A DNA stretch of 64,000 nucleotides from Aurelia coerulea (Eukaryota; Cnidaria; Scyphozoa; Semaeostomeae; Ulmaridae). The stretch spans positions 23,323,001 through 23,387,000 of the forward strand of contig CM076948.1 in assembly GCA_039566865.1 (NCBI GenBank), in the 5' to 3' direction. The notes under the pieces are model-generated. The model had not been told where the DNA came from, did no database searches, and saw only the letters and a list, made by a program, of their open reading frames with translations. The translations under genes and the position numbers were made by a program. Positions 40,340 to 50,439 of the stretch are shown one piece after another; position 1 is the first letter of the stretch; every line of letters starts with the position of its first letter.

Positions 40340-40620
40340 ACTACTTCGTACCCCCGGGAGGTTACTACATATTTTGGATACGGAGACGTGCCATCGGGAA
40401 GGGTATCGATTTTTGCAAATGTGTTATAAGGAACGGTATCGATTTTCGTATAAGGAACGGTATCGATTTTCGCGATTTTGGCATAAGTATAAGGTCGAAT
40501 ATACATTTCCGGAAAATTGGTATAAGGAACGGGTATGTTTTTGAAGCTTCGATGGCACGTCCCCGACCAAAACCTGGTCACGTACCCCCACGCTCGCTAC
40601 AATGTGCCCCATGACAGCAT
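40340..40620. repeat. C-run repeat with TATAAGGAACGGTATCGATTTTCG units
   Basis: Between CGTACCCCCGGGAGG and CACGTACCCCCACGC lie four or so copies of a motif near TATAAGGAACGGTATCGATTT. Resembles the G/C-run MITEs in design, but an inverted terminal repeat is not clear. Confidence 0.45.
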
Positions 40621-40768
40621 CTTGATGTTCCTTAATTCTCTAAAATGTGTCAAAACATGCTTTTCTGTCAACACCTTTTCAGCTACATTTAATGCTGCAT
40701 CTCTCTTGCATCTCAAAAGAGCACCTAAAATTGTCTCTTTCCTTGCGTCCAGATAATGCTCTCTGTAC

Positions 40769-41297
40769 AGCATAGGTTCCAAATCTTTAAAAAGGCAAGT
40801 GTAAAATTTAGTGACCTATTTCTTTGAACTGAATGACTTCAAAGAAACTTTAGCTATTTCTCTATAATTCTACCGTTGGACTTTTCTGAAATCTTTAGTA
40901 GTTTCAGAATTAGAGTGTTTTTCTTCCTTTTCAAGAATTCAAGAAAAATTTTAAAAAAAACTTAAAACCATCGTAATTTCTAAACCGTTTGACGCAACAT
41001 GAAGTAATTTCGAAGAGAACTATAGTTTAAGGATGCCTACAATATGGTATCAAGCAAAAGTCTGTCACTCATCTGGTTTATGATTTAGAAATTTGATGAC
41101 GTCACATCCTAAAATGAGCTCAGCTGAAATGTAAAATACGCAATAATTTTGAAAAATATTCAAAATTTCTGGAAAGTCCAACGGTAGAATTATAGATAAG
41201 TATCTAAAGTTTCTTTCAAGCCATTCAATCAGAAGAAATAGTTCATTGAATTTTGCACCCACCTTTTTACGCTGAGTTAAAGATTTGGAACCATGCT
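40769..41297. mobile_element. AGCATAGGTTCC MITE copy 3, 9-bp target duplication
   Basis: 529 bp. Flanks TCTCTGTAC (40760-40768) and TCTCTGTAT (41298-41306) match at 8 of 9 bases. Arms and interior match copy 2 closely. Confidence 0.88.
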
Positions 41298-41452
41298 TCT
41301 CTGTATGCTGTGAATGGGATTCAGATATCCATCTCGAATACTTTCAGTGCTGCAACCATGCTGTTTTGAAGCTCCAGGGACATCCTTCCAATCCTGTAAT
41401 GCTTTTTTGTCACAAAATCTGTTCTTCATTGCTCCGTTTTAAACATGGTATT

Positions 41453-41720
41453 TTACACTCTTCTTTTATAAGAATAATGTTTATAAGAATATTCAGGCTC
41501 AGAATCATCCAATTTTTAAGAATATAAAAAGAATATTGCCAGCCTAAGCTGGCATATTTGTGTCTCATTTTTCAGCAGTTGCCTGTTTTGCGATATTCAT
41601 AACAGAAAATCGCATGACTGACATAAATACTGTAAGAATATATTCAGCCTCAAAACAAAAATTTCTTAAGAATATTGAGGCTGGACAAAATTTATATTAT
41701 ACTTATAAAAAAAGAGTGTA
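41453..41720. mobile_element. Hairpin MITE with ACACTCTT ends
   Basis: TTACACTCTTCTTTTATAAG and CTTATAAAAAAAGAGTGTAA are inverted ends. Repeated TAAGAATAT words inside; TA may be the target duplication. Confidence 0.6.
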
Positions 41721-42523
41721 ATTTTGTCTTCACAAACGAAAACACAACATCAACTTACCTATTTGCAATACCTTACTAACCAAAACCTGCTTGAGAAAAT
41801 CTGAGAAAAATTAGTGTTTTGTTCATAAAACTAAAGCCGTCTAAACCATGTTTTGACTTCAAATTGCAGCAAGGCAAGGATCAAAATATGTGGCATTAGC
41901 TTCCCTTTGATATTAGATTGCAAGTTTATGCTACTCCTACTGTCTTTATCGTGGCAGTAAAATCATTTGCTTTAGCACCCTACCCTAGTTGTATGCTCCA
42001 TTAACTTAACTTTAACATGGTTTGTCTCTGTACATCAGGTGACTTTTCAGTCAACATTTTATGAAATTCATTAACTGTAGATCATAAATTTATCAAAACT
42101 TTGCAAAAATAATTGCATACTCTGTGCATAATAGCCACTATATGTTTTGCAAACACACCAAATCATCAGTTGATTGCTCTGTAAAATTGAGCTCCATAAA
42201 AGTCTGAAACCATTTATCACGATCAAACAATAATTTGATGACTTGCCTTCACTGAAGTTTTTCCATTCAAAAAAAGCTGCAATGCTCACTATTCCAGACC
42301 TGAATTATTCACAAGAGCTACTCTTAACTTTCTTTGCAATCAACTGTACCAAACTAAGATTTGAATGTCATCGATTTGAAAATATAAACTCACGACTGGT
42401 ATTGAAACCCAAGAATTTCACTAGTGCACAACGTTTCTGGTATTAAACAAGATTTAACTGGTTTCAAAAAGGCATAAGATCTGCTCTTAACATCAGTGAT
42501 CTTCAGGCCAGGTCTAGCTATAT
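41721..42523. other. Unique-looking DNA, no gene recognised
   Basis: No splice-bounded open frame or domain on either strand and no clear repeat family. Confidence 0.4.
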
Positions 42524-42708
42524 ACAGTACAGGCCTTGTGTGCATCAACATCAAAGATGTATAAATTCTTGAGAATTCTCAAAATGCAGAGAGTTTTTGT
42601 ATGTCTTGAAAGCAGTGACCGACTGCAAATTTTCAAAGAAGAATTCTCAAGAAGATCTTAAGAAGGCAACAATGTTGATGTACCTAAGGCCTGTGCAGTT
42701 ACAAGTGT
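42524..42708. mobile_element. Small hairpin MITE related to 9122-9345
   Basis: ACAGGCCTTGTGTGCATCAACAT and ATGTTGATGTACCTAAGGCCTGT are inverted. AATTCTTGAGAATTCT and GAATTCTCAAGAA lie inside. Confidence 0.6.
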
Positions 42709-43196
42709 TCTTGGTGTTAATCTGACCAAAGAAGTTATGTCCAATGATACATTTTTGATACATGCGGACACTGCCTTATATCTTGCCTAATATATATCTT
42801 TATATATAAAAAGCATTCAACGCCAAATATGCGAAGAAAAATCAGAATATAAACATTGTTTTACAGATAAACATACAACACCATTAATATCAACTTCATA
42901 GCAGGCAAATCAAGAATGTATCAAAAATGCAAAATTGGAATCAAAGTAAACTAAAAATCTACCACCTTTTATCTTTGGTAAAAATCCAAAGCTCTCATTT
43001 CCTTGTAAGAATTAAACTGAGGTGTACATGATGTACGTGCAAAGCATCAACCTTTGTGTTTTAGGGAAAGAAAAAACTTGCAATTAGATCTCTTGGTTAC
43101 CTATGCTAGGGGAGGGGTTTGTCACAATGGAACAGATATACATATGGCTGTACCAAACACAAGAAAGGAGTGACTGCTACTTAGCTATAATGAGAC
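42709..43196. other. AT-rich DNA, nothing recognised
   Basis: No supportable feature. Confidence 0.4.
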
Positions 43197-43520
43197 TTAA
43201 AGGGGCTCTGTCGTCAAAATGTAAACAAAACGATGATTTTTGCAGTTTTTTGAAAGGTGATATCACACAGGATTTTCGTATTTTTTCAAAATGAAAGTTG
43301 CTGTTTGGGCATTAAACCTTGTTCTTCACTAAGGAATAAACCAAACATTCATATCTTCTACGATTGCTCGGATATAAGTGGATTTTTAACAGTCACTTTT
43401 TTGTGGCTTGGGTGAAGCCACCAAACAAACTGCAGAGAACAATGGATGAACAATGGATAATCCCCGACACGTGCGAGTTTACGGATTTGTTTACGGTTTG
43501 ATGACTGAGCCCCTTTAAAA
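43197..43520. mobile_element. AAAGGGGCTCTGTC MITE copy 2
   Basis: TTAAAGGGGCTCTGTCGTCA to TGACTGAGCCCCTTTAAA; the interior closely matches 40008-40328. Confidence 0.75.
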
Positions 43521-45084
43521 GACCTATACCTTCCTGGTATTTACCACCAAATTTCTACACCCAAAGAAGCTTTCCATAGATAGTTTCCCCAAAAAACATA
43601 TTTCAAGTTCTTTTGTCTCAGTGTTGGGCTAGTATACCCCCTGCCTATGTAGATAGTCTGTCCGTACGTATTCTTATTTACTTGTGTTTTGTTATTCATT
43701 TATTTGGTTACAGTTTTCTAAAATAAGATGTCTCTCTTTGCAGCAATCTCAAGGCAACATCAGAGCCAATTTCTTTTATTTCATGTTTCTCAAATGTGAA
43801 GAGCTTTTGCGCAATAAACAATTTTCCATTTTAGAATGCCACGCACTTTAATTTGCCATGTAATTAACAGTAAAATATCTCCTTATTGTGTAAATTTATT
43901 GCATTTGAAAACTCTATTTGGCGTAAAAACATGGCTGTGTATTTGGATGCAGCAATCATCTAAATTTACTATTTCAGTATTTGCTTCATTGTCAGTATTA
44001 TCATCATTACCCTTGCAAATAAATAAGCCTTCAAATGATTTTGTGGAAGTGCTACCAATATAATCTAAGATCATGGCAAAAAAATAATCAAATTTGGGCA
44101 GCATGGGGCATAAGATTTTCGGGGAATCTGAAGGCCAGGCAAGGAATTAATATTCAAACTGCCTTGGGAAAACAATGTCCTTTAAAGATGAAGGCTGATA
44201 GCTTAAACATAGCACAAAAAGAGATGTGATAATTCTTCAATCTATACAAAGCCACCTTTACTGTATGTCAAATTAAGAATCATGGAAGTATGGGAAAATT
44301 GGCTTATGTAGCTGTTGGTGGAATGTGTTCCATATTTAACTATCATTATCCTAAAATTTATTCATATGGACAATGTTAAAAATCAACTACTTCACATTAT
44401 AAACATGAATAAATGTAAACATTTGCGATAGCTTTTAACGAGCCCATTAGTTCATCCTCATATCAAACAATACAGAAGTTAAAGATCATGTAATGTAGGT
44501 AAACATTTTTAATGTGGGTGAGCAAAAAAGGCTGGATATATTTTTGCAATGTTATGTTGGGAAACATTTAATGGGAAAGAAAAACCATATCAGTTAACAA
44601 AATTATGTTGCTGAATTACTCTCATTTTAATAACAGCCCTTGGTGACCCAATCTTAGATTTGTCGTGAAAATTGCATTACATAACTCTGTGACTGTCACA
44701 CTCCTTTCTTTGTGTTATAAAGTACAGCCACTGCGCATGGTCTTAAACTTTGGCACAAACTCTGTGTTTCAACTCTTTAAAAATTCAAGTCAGATGCAAG
44801 GATATTTCCATGAAATAATTTGTTTTTATTTTCTTTCTAAATCTTTAGCAGACAAAAGTATGGTTATAAGCTTCGGTCCAATTCTAAATGTGTATGTTGT
44901 GAATTTTTAAGAATTGCAAAATATCTTCAAATAAAAAATGTCTGCAACTCTAAAATGTAATTCTGATTTTAGCAAAGTAAACTTTAGGCCTTATCCTACA
45001 GAACAGTCAGTCATTCATAAAAATCCAAGACTATATTTCTTGATATATAATTTACTGATATATAATTTTAGGATAGGCTGTATA
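43521..45084. other. Transposon-poor unique DNA downstream of CREBZF
   Basis: About 1.5 kb of AT-rich sequence without MITE hallmarks or coding exons. It could be long 3' UTR of CREBZF or plain intergenic DNA; the sequence does not decide. Confidence 0.35.
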
Positions 45085-45535
45085 TACCGCGTGACTCAAA
45101 AAAATAACCATGTTTGGCAGGCTGAAGAATAAAAAGTACGAGACCAATATTCAAAACTGAAATGTTAATCTATCATTCAAAGGCTGCATTAGATGTGAAA
45201 ACTTTGTTTGATAAAATCATTTGTCATTTTGACCAATAAAGTAAGAAAAGACTGGTAAGGGGTTTGTATGGCTATGAGAATTCCATATTTATTCTGGTCC
45301 ATGATTTACTTGCCATTGAAATTCTATTTCTGAAACTGACAACTGTGTCAAATTTAATTGGCAAGTGACTCATGGACCAGAATCAAACATGGAATTCTCG
45401 TTCCCATACTAGCAGTTTTCTAATTTCTGGGTCTGAATGATGAGAGATTTTTCTGAACAAAGTGCTCACATCAATGTTAGCCTTACACTAATAGATTAAC
45501 ATCTCAATTTTGAATATCAGCTGTATATTTTTAAT
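45085..45535. mobile_element. Hairpin element with nested inner palindrome
   Basis: Outer inverted words (AATATTCAAAACTGAAATG..TTAATCTAT and ATAGATTAAC..CTCAATTTTGAATAT) enclose an inner inverted pair (GAGAATTCCATATTTATTCTGG and CCAGAATCAAACATGGAATTCTC, about 45278-45400). The left end CCGCGTGACTCAAAAAAATAACC resembles TA-type MITE ends at 36733. Confidence 0.5.
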
Positions 45536-46635
45536 TCAGCAGCCCATCTAACAAGGTAACATTTTTTCTCACTCAGTATATAAATCAAACTCTTATAAGT
45601 TATATCAAAATTCTGCCTTATCATTGGAAAAGAAACCATGTCTGTTCCATTGTAACAAAAAAAGGGTAAACTAACTTCGCCTTACCAAGTTTCAACATGC
45701 ATCAATAACAGATTGCTGCAATGTTTCTTGCATTGAAGAGAATGACCTGAAAAATAAGAAAAATTTCCAAGTACACAATTTCCCAACGATACGAAAAGAC
45801 AACGAGTTGAAACGATAATTCTGATTCTAGGCACATGGGTGCAATATTTACAGGGGTTCCAGCTGTCTTTTGCAACGGTTCCATTTGCATATATACAAGT
45901 TCTGTTCTTGTATCTGGCACTAAGTGTCCAAATATATCTTGCTTTCTGCTCAGTTTAAGCAAACCATTGTGCAATGTTTTTGACATTTTGGCAATTTTTG
46001 TCATTCAAATCTAATGTTTCTGATACTCCCTAAAACTTTGATTTTCCCAAAAGACAAGGCTGAGGGAATTTTGTGCAAGGTCAAACTTTTGTCAACTGAA
46101 AATGATTTGAAAGATCATAAATTTAGTTGAAATCCTTTCACATACAGTATGTCAAAGATTCCTTCCTAACTGAGAGACCCTACTTTTGCCCTGGCTGGAA
46201 TACTTTTTTGCACATGCAAATTTAATGGCCAGGGTAAAATATCAGGGTAAAATATTGGTGGTGAAATTAGCCGCTCAAAAACAATAGAAAATGATGCTTT
46301 TCTTAGGAAATAAAATGTGTGGCCAAGATCAACAATCTATATAGGTTTTAGGCATGCAAGTCCATGTGGATGCACAACAAACCTTCCACTCTGGCCTTTT
46401 GCCAACACATAATGAGAAAATTGGCTATTGAAAATTATAAATTCTTGAAATTATACAGAAAAAATTTTGGAGTCAAGAAAACTGCTCAAACCCTGCAAGA
46501 CCTATAGCCACATATATCCCCCAGCCTTGCTTTCAATGGGTGATAATTAGATCATAAATGTATGGCTATGACTAAACCTTGGTCCCCAGAAGTATCCATA
46601 CATCCTGATTAGTTTGAAGCTGTGGAAATACAACC
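45536..46635. other. Unique DNA, probable CREBZF downstream flank
   Basis: No gene or clear repeat is seen; several short open frames lack support. Confidence 0.35.
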
Positions 46636-46641
46636 TTTATT
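46636..46641 (-). terminator. CREBZF: Poly(A) signal AATAAA for CREBZF
   Basis: TTTATT on plus (AATAAA on minus), 83 bp beyond the stop codon at 46724-46726. It fits a short 3' UTR form; more distal signals may exist. Confidence 0.5.
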
Positions 46642-46723
46642 TTGGGCATATCTAGGTTGTGATCCTTTGGTACTGTACAACCCAACGCACATCCGAGGAA
46701 CATTTCTGGTGTTTCACCGGTCA

Positions 46724-47932
46724 TCAAGCAGATTTTTTTGCATGTTTGCTGCAATGTTGGCAGAATTCAACAGACACATTTTCCTGGCTGACGTGCAGAC
46801 AAATTCCAGCATTTGAAGAGGCTCCAAGTCCAGTCTTAGCATTTGCTTGCCATGAGTTTTGATTCCTTTGCCGTTTGGATTTCTCGCTTGTGCCCGACAT
46901 TTTAGGGATTTCTGCACCATCCATAGTGTCATGATCATTTGTGTCATTAGATGGCACAACTCCTGATATATTAACCCCTGGAACACATGAAACGGCTTTG
47001 ATGACTGATGACAGCATACTTTGATTTGCAAGGACATTTTTCAAGTATGCCAGCTCTTCTTTGCAACTTGAAATTTCACCTTTTAGATTTCTGTTCTCTG
47101 ACAGCAAAGATGTGTTCTCCTTTCTTAATGAACTGACTTCAGATTCCAAGTTGTTGACATATCTTTTCTTCCTTTGCCTGTTTAATCTTGCCATGATGGC
47201 ATTTCTGTTGTTGCATTTGTCAGGGTTGCTCATGGCCTCTTCAAGGTCTATTTCATCATCTTCAATGTTGGTCTTCTTCTTTTGCTGCTGAAACTCAAAA
47301 TCATCCTCAGCCCTTTCACTGTCAAAGCTCTTCCTTGACCGAGCATTTGGTCTTGCCTGTGATGATGGTTGGTATATCCTGGCTTCCTGAACAGAGGTTT
47401 CTTGCACTTCACTCACAGGAAGTTCTTTGTTAGTGTAGCAATGATCTTCTGTCACAGAAAGTTGCTGTTTGTAGCACTTACCACCCTTCTCGTCATCCTT
47501 TTCTTCTCGACTCCCATTCCCGTCGTTTCCAGAACCTTCTTCATTCCCACTACAATCTTCCTTTTCTTCCCAACCGCCGACTTCATCTCCCCCTTCAACA
47601 TCAATGAGCCCTGAGTGTAAAAATCCATCCAATTCGTCGATATCCATCTGTGTATCTCCTTCCTCCAAACATTCCCACTCTGCAGAGAATCTTCCTTCGC
47701 CAGTCAGCTTACTATCGAATCCTAACAAATCATCAACCACCACATCCACTCCGCTATCACTGCTATGTGCTGGTGAAACTCCAAGACCAAAATCTTGAGT
47801 CTTCGTGTCGACAAACGAAATGAAATCATCGCGGAACTCCTCCATCTCTGAATCAAAATCGGCGAAGGCAAGGCCTAAACTTTGCACCGATTCTTCGTGG
47901 TCAAAAAGTGCGGTATTTTTGGAACGATTCAT
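46724..47932 (-). CDS. CREBZF: CREBZF/Zhangfei-like bZIP transcription factor, intronless
   Basis: Nuclear bZIP regulator; the family binds host cell factor HCF-1 and partners such as ATF4 and XBP1 in stress responses. The 402-residue single-exon ORF has an acidic N-terminus (residues 1-150), a basic region NNRNAIMARLNRQRKKRYV (241-259), and a leucine zipper with leucines at 262, 269, 276, 283 and 297 (Cys at 290). ELAYLKNVLANQS (293-305) is the zipper end typical of CREBZF. The C-terminal block GICLHVSQENVSVEFCQHCS (376-395) is the conserved CREBZF tail and makes the assignment secure. An HCF-binding tetrapeptide of type (D/E)HxY occurs as DHCY at 163-166, before the bZIP. At the usual place after the zipper the sequence is DHDT (333-336), which lacks the tyrosine. 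The start ATG has a purine at -3 and no in-frame rival upstream. Confidence 0.94.
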   Translation of the reverse strand: MNRSKNTALFDHEESVQSLGLAFADFDSEMEEFRDDFISFVDTKTQDFGLGVSPAHSSDSGVDVVVDDLLGFDSKLTGEGRFSAEWECLEEGDTQMDIDELDGFLHSGLIDVEGGDEVGGWEEKEDCSGNEEGSGNDGNGSREEKDDEKGGKCYKQQLSVTEDHCYTNKELPVSEVQETSVQEARIYQPSSQARPNARSRKSFDSERAEDDFEFQQQKKKTNIEDDEIDLEEAMSNPDKCNNRNAIMARLNRQRKKRYVNNLESEVSSLRKENTSLLSENRNLKGEISSCKEELAYLKNVLANQSMLSSVIKAVSCVPGVNISGVVPSNDTNDHDTMDGAEIPKMSGTSEKSKRQRNQNSWQANAKTGLGASSNAGICLHVSQENVSVEFCQHCSKHAKKSA

Positions 47933-48210
47933 CTCCTTACCTCATGGAAACTTTCCTTTTGATATTCAGATGTAGGACAGCGTCTTGTTTCAGCTAAAAA
48001 TCCTTGCAGAGCTAATAAATGCGAATTATTTGCGAAGAAAGTAAGTGCAGTCTTTCTATACTTCTTCTTGATTTATTGCACCACAAAACGTTGCGCCGAC
48101 GGATGCGCATGCAATCCACACGGAATTGTGGGATATTTTCAGAACAAATGACTTGTGGGTAATCTATCCTCGTTTCCAAAAATACTTCGCCTCATTCTCA
48201 TTCTGGGATT

Positions 48211-48230
48211 TGACGTCATTTCCGGAAGTT
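48211..48230 (-). promoter_or_regulatory. CREBZF: CRE palindrome next to an ETS site upstream of CREBZF
   Basis: TGACGTCA at 48211-48218 is a full CRE/ATF site; CCGGAAGT (48222-48229) is an ETS-type site. They lie about 280-300 bp 5' of the CREBZF start codon. TGCGCATGC at 48104-48112 resembles an NRF1 half-palindrome. The group is typical of a housekeeping-type, TATA-less promoter. Confidence 0.55.
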
Positions 48231-48239
48231 TGAGGTTGA

Positions 48240-49170
48240 AATTTCATTGAAGTTTTCCCTCTTCAGGATCTTCTTGAGACAGACTGGACTTGCCCTGAAT
48301 CTTTTTTATTCCACAGACCACCTTTGTCATGTCTTTCTCGAAAATGTGTCAGCAGTTATATCTACAAAATGTAAATGCCTAATTAACTTGCTCGACGTTG
48401 ATTGCCATAATTCAATAAATTCGTCGAAATGAGACGTATCGCTGCGTAAGAGCTCCAACTGATTCAAATGTATTTGAATAATGGCATCATTCGATTCCTT
48501 GCTGTGACGAGAGAAGAACGAAGGAATTTTTGTCAAGCTTTACTCGCAATCACGTGGAAGAGAAACAACACAGTGAGTAAATATACAATTTTGATCATAA
48601 TATAGGCCACATCAACGGTGCATTATTACCAATGCTCTGCTCCAGAAAAATATCAATGAATAGCTGGAAAGAACAAGAAGTGTCACAGTTTTGTAGGAAC
48701 AGTGTAACCTGTAGGCTGATTCAATACACGTTTCTGACTTTTGCTACGGATAGGATACTATATTCAAACTTTCAGCAAATGCACAAAATGCTTGCTGGTA
48801 TAACTCAAAAGGATTATAAATTCGTTTTAAATGAATTTAGAGTCAGCCGCTGTTTGTTTATAAAACATTGAACAGTTGGTTCGACAGACTAAGATTCAAA
48901 TTATTAAAAGATATGATTTAGCAAAATCAATTAATCAAATTCAAACATAACTGTTTCAAGCATAGACAACACAAGATTTTATCTGAAAAGCAAGGTGCAG
49001 ACAGCTCGCTACTTAAAATTGCAATTGATACAATACACAAGGAATCTTGAGACTTCAGGCCGGTCGGATCGAGATCATCTTTCTTGAGAATAAATAAGTT
49101 TACACTGACCGGTACAACTTAGGATTCACCAGATTTGTAATGGATCAGCCTCCTGTTTACACTGTTCCTG
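48240..49170. other. Unassigned DNA beyond the CREBZF promoter
   Basis: Short open frames on both strands (for example 48247-48432 plus and 48327-48536 minus) have no recognisable domain. No clear repeat. Confidence 0.35.
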
Positions 49171-49174
49171 CTAA

Positions 49175-49718
49175 GGGGTCAGTCATTTATAACTCTGGGT
49201 ACAAGGGGCGGGTTAGAATTAGTGGGGTATGAAAACTATTCCAAGGAAAATTGCGGGTATGACACTTTTTTGGAAATTCTAAAGGGGGTACGAAAACTTT
49301 CATGGTAGATTTGTTACAAAATTATTCCAATCCAATGACACAATAAGGCCTATGGAATACAATATCTTGTTACCTGCAACTCTAGCTAGCTTCTTAATGA
49401 CAGCCTTCAAATCATCCATTGTACCCCATTATATGTGTGTAAAATTCCAGCTCACTGGCCTTCCATGGTAGTACTTCATTAAGTTCAAATGGCATTGCCT
49501 TTCCTATTTTTTGTCTCTTTTACAAAAACAGAGCTTCTGTGATGTGTTTATCTGAATATAGTTTGATAGATGGCCATTGGTAGGGTAGGAAATGTTTTTC
49601 TAATTCTCCAATGGTGCTCGAAATTTTTTAGGGAAAATTGGAAAGGGTATGACATTTTTTAGCTAGTTTAGCAATTCTAGCCCGCCCCGGTACCCAGAGT
49701 TATAAATGACTGACCCTT
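49175..49718. mobile_element. MITE with 27-bp perfect inverted ends
   Basis: GGGTCAGTCATTTATAACTC..TGGGTAC at the left and its exact complement GTACCCA..GAGTTATAAATGACTGACCC at the right. Repeated GGGTATGA/GGGGGTACGA words inside. Target duplication unclear (TAA or TTAA possible). Confidence 0.75.
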
Positions 49719-50046
49719 AATGCGTAGCAAGTTTGTTCCTTCAATCAACAACAGAATCCTTTTGTTCTGGGGCCTTTGCACCGTAACAACTTTGTAGAGG
49801 ATCAAAACTCCGACCACTTTAACAATGTACCGGTACAATTTCGATCCGGTTCAAAGTTTTCACGGTTCAACAGCCCGGAGGGGGGGGGGGGGAGTACTTC
49901 ACTATAAATTCATACAGGGGTGTGCACCGCCAGGATTTCTGTTATGACCCAATCCCAGCATCTTGGTCAGATATTGATACCCCATCCCAGAATTTTGAAG
50001 AAGTAACAAAAACAATTCAACGTTAAAGGATATCATCTCAGATATG

Positions 50047-50130
50047 GTACCCTGGGTACCAGACTCTCTAACATAAGAAACATAGAAAATTGTTGTTTTT
50101 TTATGTTAAAGAGTCTGGTACCCAGGGTAC
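50047..50130. mobile_element. 84-bp hairpin GTACCCTGGGTACCAGACTC with 7-bp duplication
   Basis: Near-perfect palindrome GTACCCTGGGTACCAGACTC..GAGTCTGGTACCCAGGGTAC flanked by AGATATG at 50040-50046 and 50131-50137. Confidence 0.75.
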
Positions 50131-50334
50131 AGATATGATCACAAGCAGAACAAATCTATTTTGAATCAATGGGGGCATTCAACACCCATTACCAGAATTT
50201 TTAGTATAACAGTCAACCCCCAATCCCAGAAAATTCCAAGTGAAAGTATACCCCAATCACAGAAATTTTAGGCCAAAAACTACCCAAAATTGGCGCACAT
50301 CGCCTGCTGATCCGATAGTGAAGTACCCCCTCCC

Positions 50335-50420
50335 TAGACTTATGACATTTCGTCACTTGTTTCCCTGCGTTCTTTGATTTAAGAACGCAGGGAAACAAGG
50401 GACGAAATGTCATAAGTCTA
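50335..50420. mobile_element. 86-bp perfect snapback TAGACTTATGACATTTCGTC
   Basis: Left and right halves are exact complements over about 40 bp with almost no loop. Same ends as the element at 21459-21588. It lies within the right C-run of the surrounding MITE; its flanks CCCCCTCCC and TCCCCTCCG agree with a 9-bp duplication at most positions. Confidence 0.8.
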
Positions 50421-50439
50421 TCCCCTCCGGGTTCAAGAG

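Larger units (their letters stand above)
49874..50431. mobile_element. hAT-like G-run MITE with two nested hairpins
   Basis: Starts CCCGGAGGGGGG and ends CCCCTCCGGG. Flanks TTCAACAG (49866-49873) and TTCAAGAG (50432-50439) match at 7 of 8 bases. Inner inverted ends GTACTTCACTAT and ATAGTGAAGTAC. Internal motif near CCAATCCCAGAAT repeated five or more times. Two smaller hairpins sit inside (50047-50130 and 50335-50420), so three insertion events are stacked. Confidence 0.8.

Noticed and set aside
46714..47037. 107-codon minus-strand frame overlapping CREBZF
   Set aside because: Shadow of the CREBZF reading frame, which has a clear bZIP and conserved tail.
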